Part shown: piece after piece, positions 60,007 to 64,000 of the stretch
Layout of the letters: each line of letters opens with the position of its first letter
Numbering within the stretch: the stretch's first letter is position 1
Source: Thermasporomyces sp040195635
GTDB taxonomy: Bacteria; Actinomycetota; Actinomycetes; Propionibacteriales; Actinopolymorphaceae
Assembly (NCBI RefSeq): GCF_040195635.1
Contig: NZ_JBEFTX010000006.1
Coordinates: 124,001-188,000 of the forward strand
DNA length: 64,000 nt
Direction: 5' to 3'
Made by a program: the position numbers and the translations under genes
Notes under the pieces: generated by a model
Database searches by the model: none
Told to the model about the DNA's origin: nothing
Seen by the model: the letters and a program-made list of their open reading frames with translations, nothing else

Positions 60007-60564
60007 TCAAACGCTGGTGTAGACGTGCGGCGCGAGAGTACCGACACAACGCAGGTTGCGGTACTTCTCGTTGTGATCGAGGCCATATCCGACCACGAAC
60101 TCGTCAGGTATGTCGAATCCGACGTACTTCACCGAAACCGACATCTTCACCGCCTCCGGCTTGCGCAGGAGGGTGCAGATCTCGACCGACGCCGGACCGC
60201 GGGAGCGGAGGTTCGTGACCAGCCACGACAGGGTGAGGCCGGTGTCGATGATGTCCTCGACGATCAGCACGTTGCGGCCGGTGATGTCGGTGTCGAGGTC
60301 CTTGAGAATGCGTACGACCCCCGAGGACTCGGTGCCCGAGCCGTAGGAGGAGTACGCCACCCAGTCCATCTCCACGTGGCGGCCGAGCGCGCGGGCGAAG
60401 TCGGCCATCACCATGACGGCACCCTTGAGTACGCCGACCAGGAGGAGGTCCTGTCCTGCGTAGTCTCGTTCGACCGCGGCGGCGAGTTCGCGAACTTTGG
60501 CCTGGATCTGGTCCTCGGGAAGCAGGACGGTCTTGAGGTCGTGGTCGATCTGGTCGGGATCCAC
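60007..60564 (-). CDS. hpt: Hypoxanthine phosphoribosyltransferase
   Basis: A 185-residue purine salvage enzyme that makes IMP or GMP from hypoxanthine or guanine and PRPP. LLLVGVLKGAVMVMADFARA is the first signature. VLIVEDIIDTGLTLSWL is the PRPP-binding motif, and FVVGYGLDHNEKYRNL the C-terminal active-site region. GTG 60564 (MDPDQIDHDLKTVLL) fits the usual N-terminus; the longer frame is not conserved. It sits between tilS and ftsH, as in many bacteria, but a large inverted/tandem repeat separates it from tilS. Confidence 0.96.
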   Translation of the reverse strand: MDPDQIDHDLKTVLLPEDQIQAKVRELAAAVERDYAGQDLLLVGVLKGAVMVMADFARALGRHVEMDWVAYSSYGSGTESSGVVRILKDLDTDITGRNVLIVEDIIDTGLTLSWLVTNLRSRGPASVEICTLLRKPEAVKMSVSVKYVGFDIPDEFVVGYGLDHNEKYRNLRCVGTLAPHVYTSV

Positions 60565-60771
60565 GTGGGGTCTCCGGCGAGTGTCGAACGGACGGTGGAG
60601 GAGAAGTACTCGGCGAGGCACAGGTGTAGCTGTCTGTACCTGTGTGCGCCTCGAACCTCACTGCGATGGCCAGCGTGCCACAGCAGGCTCGGACTCGGAC
60701 GGTCAGCCCTGTCCGTCGACTCGCGCGGGTTGGTGGGGCGAGCAGGCGGAGCCGCCGATGACGGCGCGGTA

Positions 60772-60949
60772 AATGACCACGCTGAGCAGGCCCTCGGTAC
60801 GCGGACCATGCGTCGGCACCTGTCCTGGCACCACGAGCCTGCTCAGCGTGGTCATTCGCGACGCACAGCCTGCTCAGCGTGGTCATTCGCGACGCGCAGC
60901 CTGCTCAGCGTGGTCATTCGCGACGCGCAGCCTGCTCAGCGTGGTCATT
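60772..60949. repeat. 31-bp tandem array with an inverted copy (20-bp stem)
   Basis: GCCTGCTCAGCGTGGTCATT occurs four times in direct orientation (60837, 60868, 60899, 60930), spaced by exactly 31 bases. One inverted copy lies at 60772-60791, so a 20-bp perfect hairpin can form with any of the four. The tilS stop codon (TCA at 60945-60947) is inside the fourth copy. Confidence 0.92.
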
Positions 60950-61982
60950 TGCCACGAGGGTGGTGGGGCGCGGCGGTGAAGCAGAGCAGGTCGGTACGAC
61001 GGTGCGCGCGGACCCCACCCGGCAGGTCGACCCAGGCCTGACCACGCCACTCGACGACCAGCGCGTCCACGGCGGCGACGTGGCTCGCGAACAGGTCTGT
61101 GCCCGGGCAGCCGGCGCGGAGTGCGGCCCGGTGGATGACCCGCCGCCGGACGGCCGCGGGCACCGCCACCAGCCGGTCGACGTGCAGGGCGAGGTTCGGC
61201 GCCGTGTCGCCCGTCACGCAGTCGGCGTACGCACGGTCCGCCCACGCGTCGAGGGCGTCGGCGTCGTCGCGGAGCAGGTCGGCGGTACGGGCGAGCGCGG
61301 AGGCGACGCCCGGGCCCAGCTCGCGTTCCAGCACCGGAAGGACCCGCTGCCGCACGCGCACCCGGGTGTACGCCGGATCGGTGTTGTGCGGGTCGTCCCA
61401 GATGGCGAGCCCTTCGGCGGTGCAGGCGGCACGGGTCGTCTCGCGGTCGAGTCCGAGAAGCGGACGGCGGTACGCACCACCTGCGGGGGCGCGGCCCGGC
61501 ATCCCGGAGAGAGACCGGGCACCGGATCCGCGAGCCAACCCGAGAAGGACGGTCTCGGCCTGGTCGTCTCGGGTATGACCCAGCAGCACGGCGACGGCAC
61601 TCAGCCGCGCGGCGGCCTCGTCGAGCGCGGCGTAGCGGGCGCGGCGGGCAGCGGCTTCCGGACCTCCGGATCCGTCGACGCGCACTCTCGCGATCTCGAC
61701 CGGATCCAGCCCGAGGGAACGCAGGAGGTCCGCGACAGCGGCGGCGCGTTCGGCCGAGCCATCCTGCAGGCCGTGGTCGACCGTCACCCCACCCACCCGC
61801 CACGCACCCCGACGCGCCTCGAACGCCGCGGCGGCCGCGAGCGCGGTCGAGTCGGCACCGCCCGAGCCGGCCACCAGGACGAGCACGCCGGCGTCGAGGT
61901 CGGCGAGCGACCGCCGGACGGCCAGGCGTACGGCCGCCACCGCCGGGTGGGGACCCATCACCGCCGAGCCACCCCGCAGCAT
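60945..61982 (-). CDS. tilS: tRNA(Ile)-lysidine synthetase TilS
   Basis: A 345-residue enzyme that modifies the wobble C34 of tRNA-Ile2 to lysidine using ATP and lysine. VLVAGSGGADSTALAAAAA contains the PP-loop SGGxDS. VTVDHGLQDGS and AVLLGHTRDDQAETVLLGLARGSGARSL are TilS signatures. The C-terminus is shorter than in E. coli, as usual in actinobacteria. The start is either 61982 or the ATG eight codons later. The stop is provided by a 31-bp repeat. The zinc protease gene ends 24 bases upstream, so the two are probably cotranscribed. Confidence 0.94.
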   Translation of the reverse strand: MLRGGSAVMGPHPAVAAVRLAVRRSLADLDAGVLVLVAGSGGADSTALAAAAAFEARRGAWRVGGVTVDHGLQDGSAERAAAVADLLRSLGLDPVEIARVRVDGSGGPEAAARRARYAALDEAAARLSAVAVLLGHTRDDQAETVLLGLARGSGARSLSGMPGRAPAGGAYRRPLLGLDRETTRAACTAEGLAIWDDPHNTDPAYTRVRVRQRVLPVLERELGPGVASALARTADLLRDDADALDAWADRAYADCVTGDTAPNLALHVDRLVAVPAAVRRRVIHRAALRAGCPGTDLFASHVAAVDALVVEWRGQAWVDLPGGVRAHRRTDLLCFTAAPHHPRGK

Positions 61983-62006
61983 CCCACGTCGCTGCCGTCC
62001 TAGTTT

Positions 62007-63317
62007 CTAGGACGTGCCGCGCATGCGGCTCACCCATGCGTCCGGGTCGGCGATCTCCGCCTTGCTGGGGAGATGGTCCGGCGATTCCCAGACCTTGTTG
62101 AAGCCTTCCTGCCCGGCCGACGACACGACCGCGCGGACGAACGCGGCGCCGTCGCGGTACTGCCGAAGCTTGGCGTCGAGACCCAGGATCCGCTTGAGGA
62201 ACTGGTCGAGCCAGTTGCCGCCACCGCGCCGCTGCTGGAACCGCTCGCGGATCGTCGCGACCGACGCGATGACCTCCGGACCGACACCGTCCATCACGAC
62301 GTCGGCATGGCCCTCGAGCAACGACATCACCGCGGTGACCCGGTCGATGATCTCCCGCTGGGCAGGCGTCTGGACGAGGTCGATGAACGACACTTCGTCA
62401 CCGCCACCGCGGGCGATCCGGCCGAGTTGTTCGACACCCTGGCGGAGCTGGGAGAACATCGCGCCCGGGTCGAGGTCGGTGTGCTCGAGGAACCCGCGGA
62501 TCTCTCCTCGCAGGTGGTCGCGCAACCAGGGGACCGCGGTGAACTGCACCCGGTGCGTCTCCTCGTGCAGGCAGACCCACAGGCGGAAGTCGTGCGGGTC
62601 GACGCCGAGGTCGCGTTCGATGTGGACGACGTTGGGCGCGACCAGCAGCAGCCGTCCCGCCGGCGCCAGGCTGGGTACGAGATCGCCGCCACTCGACGTC
62701 GCACCACCACGACCACTATTGCCACCGCCGTTGCCACCGCCGTCAGGAGTGGCGCCCGATTGGCCCGGCGTCGCGGCACCGTCGTCGGAGCTGGTCCGCG
62801 GCGCGGGGACAGCGCCCACCGTGTCGTCGGACCAGAACGGGTCGAACTGCCCCAGGACCTTGCTGGAGAGGAACGCGAGCAGGGCGCCGGCCTCGACCCC
62901 GGTCACCCGGGAGCCGAACGCACCCATCATCCCGCCGGTGGCATCGCTCCGGCGTTCCCGGACCTTCTCGACCAGGGGTTCGAGGATCTGCCGAAACGCA
63001 TCGACGTTCGCCTGGACCCAGCCCACTCGGTCGACCACGACGACTGGCGCCCGGGCACCGCTGGCGTGCAGGCCGGTGTAGGTGCGGACATGCCCCTCTG
63101 CCTTGCGGGCGAACTCGCGGAGATCCGCCACGACCTCACGGGCCTCGTCGAGGCTGACGTCGGGTCCGGGTCGCAGCAGGCGGTGAGCGGTGGTGAGGGC
63201 AACGTCCCAGTCGACCATCTCGCCGCCGTCGGATCCTGCACCGTTGCGGTCTCGGGTGTCTCCGGGCCCTGGGCTGTCGGGGTCCGGGGTCCACCCCGGT
63301 CCTGCACGGTTGCTCAT
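62007..63317 (-). CDS. DUF2342 zinc-dependent metalloprotease
   Basis: A 436-residue actinobacterial protein often annotated as F420-biosynthesis-associated or zinc-dependent metalloprotease. The zinc motif is HEETH in LWVCLHEETHRVQFTAVPWL (near residue 260). NVVHIERDLGVDPHDF precedes it, and GHADVVMDGVGPEVI supplies the distal ligand region. A Gly/Ser-rich insertion lies at about 185-215. The substrate is unknown. The ATG at 63317 (MSNRAGPGW) is preferred to an upstream start. Gene order dacB, protease, tilS, hpt matches Rv3627c-Rv3624c. Confidence 0.9.
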   Translation of the reverse strand: MSNRAGPGWTPDPDSPGPGDTRDRNGAGSDGGEMVDWDVALTTAHRLLRPGPDVSLDEAREVVADLREFARKAEGHVRTYTGLHASGARAPVVVVDRVGWVQANVDAFRQILEPLVEKVRERRSDATGGMMGAFGSRVTGVEAGALLAFLSSKVLGQFDPFWSDDTVGAVPAPRTSSDDGAATPGQSGATPDGGGNGGGNSGRGGATSSGGDLVPSLAPAGRLLLVAPNVVHIERDLGVDPHDFRLWVCLHEETHRVQFTAVPWLRDHLRGEIRGFLEHTDLDPGAMFSQLRQGVEQLGRIARGGGDEVSFIDLVQTPAQREIIDRVTAVMSLLEGHADVVMDGVGPEVIASVATIRERFQQRRGGGNWLDQFLKRILGLDAKLRQYRDGAAFVRAVVSSAGQEGFNKVWESPDHLPSKAEIADPDAWVSRMRGTS

Positions 63318-63382
63318 GGCCTCCACCGTACGCGGTCGGGCTGCGCCGGCTCGGACTGATCCGGAAGTGCCCGACACACTCG

Positions 63383-64000
63383 CTAACGGCAGCCGCAGCT
63401 GGCGAGCGCGGACGCGGCCTGGTCGATGGAGGGGCGCGGATCGTTCTGTCGTGCCTGGTCCGACATGACGGCGAAAGCCAGGAGGGCACCGTCCTTCGTC
63501 GTCACGACGCCGGCGAGCGACGAGACCGCGCTCAACGTGCCGGTCTTGGCGCGGACGATCCCGACACCCGGCGCGGACGCGTCACCGGCGAACCGGTCGT
63601 CCAGGCTGCCGGTGTAGCCCGCCACCGGGAGACCGGTCACCACGGCTCGCAGGTCGGGGAACTCCGGCCGCGCGGCCGTCGCGAGTGTCTGGGTGAGGAC
63701 GTCCGCGCTGATCCGGTTGTCCCGCGACAGGCCACTTCCGTCGTACAGCTTGATGCCGGAGAGGCCCTCCACGCCCAGCCGGCTGAGGACGGCCTTGATC
63801 GCCTCCCCCGCTCCGGCGAAGGTCGCCGGCCGCCTCTCGGCAACCGCCACGTGGCGGGCGAGGACCTCGGCGCCGTCGTTGTCGCTGACGAGCAGCACGT
63901 GTTCGACGATGTCGGCGAGCGGTGGCGAGGAGACGGCGGCGAGCTCGCGGGCCTTGGCGGGGGCTTTGCCCCGGGCGAGTTCGCCCCGGACGGTGATGCC
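63383..64000 (-). CDS. dacB: D-alanyl-D-alanine carboxypeptidase, PBP4 family (C-terminal part)
   Basis: The last 205 residues of a class C penicillin-binding protein; the N-terminal part with the SxxK nucleophile lies beyond the window edge. VSDNDGAEVLARHVA contains the SxN motif and GIVRAKTGTLSAVSSLAGV the KTG triad, both in the order expected of DacB. DGSGLSRDNRISADVLTQTL is another family signature. It acts outside the membrane to trim peptidoglycan peptides. It is followed by the zinc protease gene after 65 bases. Confidence 0.92.
   Translation of the reverse strand, partial: GITVRGELARGKAPAKARELAAVSSPPLADIVEHVLLVSDNDGAEVLARHVAVAERRPATFAGAGEAIKAVLSRLGVEGLSGIKLYDGSGLSRDNRISADVLTQTLATAARPEFPDLRAVVTGLPVAGYTGSLDDRFAGDASAPGVGIVRAKTGTLSAVSSLAGVVTTKDGALLAFAVMSDQARQNDPRPSIDQAASALASCGCR

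Overview
The window is high-GC DNA from an actinomycete. Leaderless or GTG starts are common, and it carries actinobacterial signature genes: lsr2, ramB, disA, clpC, the 33-residue ribosomal protein bS22, the DUF2342 zinc protease and DUF1707/DUF4190 proteins. Gene content and order fit the Propionibacteriales and relatives (Kribbella/Actinopolymorpha type), but the genus cannot be fixed from sequence alone. No rRNA, tRNA, CRISPR array, insertion sequence or phage was seen.

Two conserved actinobacterial blocks can be recognised. The left one (1-18.7 kb) matches the order known from M. tuberculosis Rv0496-Rv0502: acyltransferase, epimerase, bS22, proC, a TIM-barrel protein and a Ppx/GppA phosphatase. 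It is opened up by extra genes: acuC, a ROK kinase, a NUDIX hydrolase, two GNATs, trpS with a likely tryptophan attenuator, proline dehydrogenase, the divergent ramB/aceA pair, a GDSL hydrolase, and an SIS/BadF-kinase pair. The right block (21-64 kb) follows the Rv3585-Rv3627c order: radA, disA, mutY, clpC, lsr2, lysS, coaX, folK-folB-folP-folE, ftsH, hpt, tilS, zinc protease and dacB. radA and disA, usually neighbours, are separated by about 8.4 kb (22.9-31.2 kb) of accessory DNA. That insert holds an EspC-like protein with a putative type VII secretion effector and a membrane protein, a VapBC pair, two secreted proteins, a GNAT and an alpha-L-rhamnosidase.

Functional groupings: acuC, ramB and aceA point to acetate/glyoxylate metabolism; proC and proline dehydrogenase to proline turnover; the SIS protein and BadF kinase to aminosugar use; the fol genes to folate synthesis; clpC, ftsH and the metalloprotease to proteolysis; and a MidA/NDUFAF7-type methyltransferase lies close to an orphan NuoD-like subunit.

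The strongest unexplained signal is in the spacers. Seven copies of a GATC-rich palindromic element (consensus arms CCCGTGATCATGA and its complement), four loci of a second GGGGCCC inverted repeat, and about ten unrelated tandem arrays of 14-31 bp fill the intergenic DNA. Many lie at gene 3' ends, and in several genes (mutY, the 550-residue PH protein, proline dehydrogenase, ROK kinase, tilS, the MidA-like gene) the repeat itself carries the stop codon or encodes the last residues.
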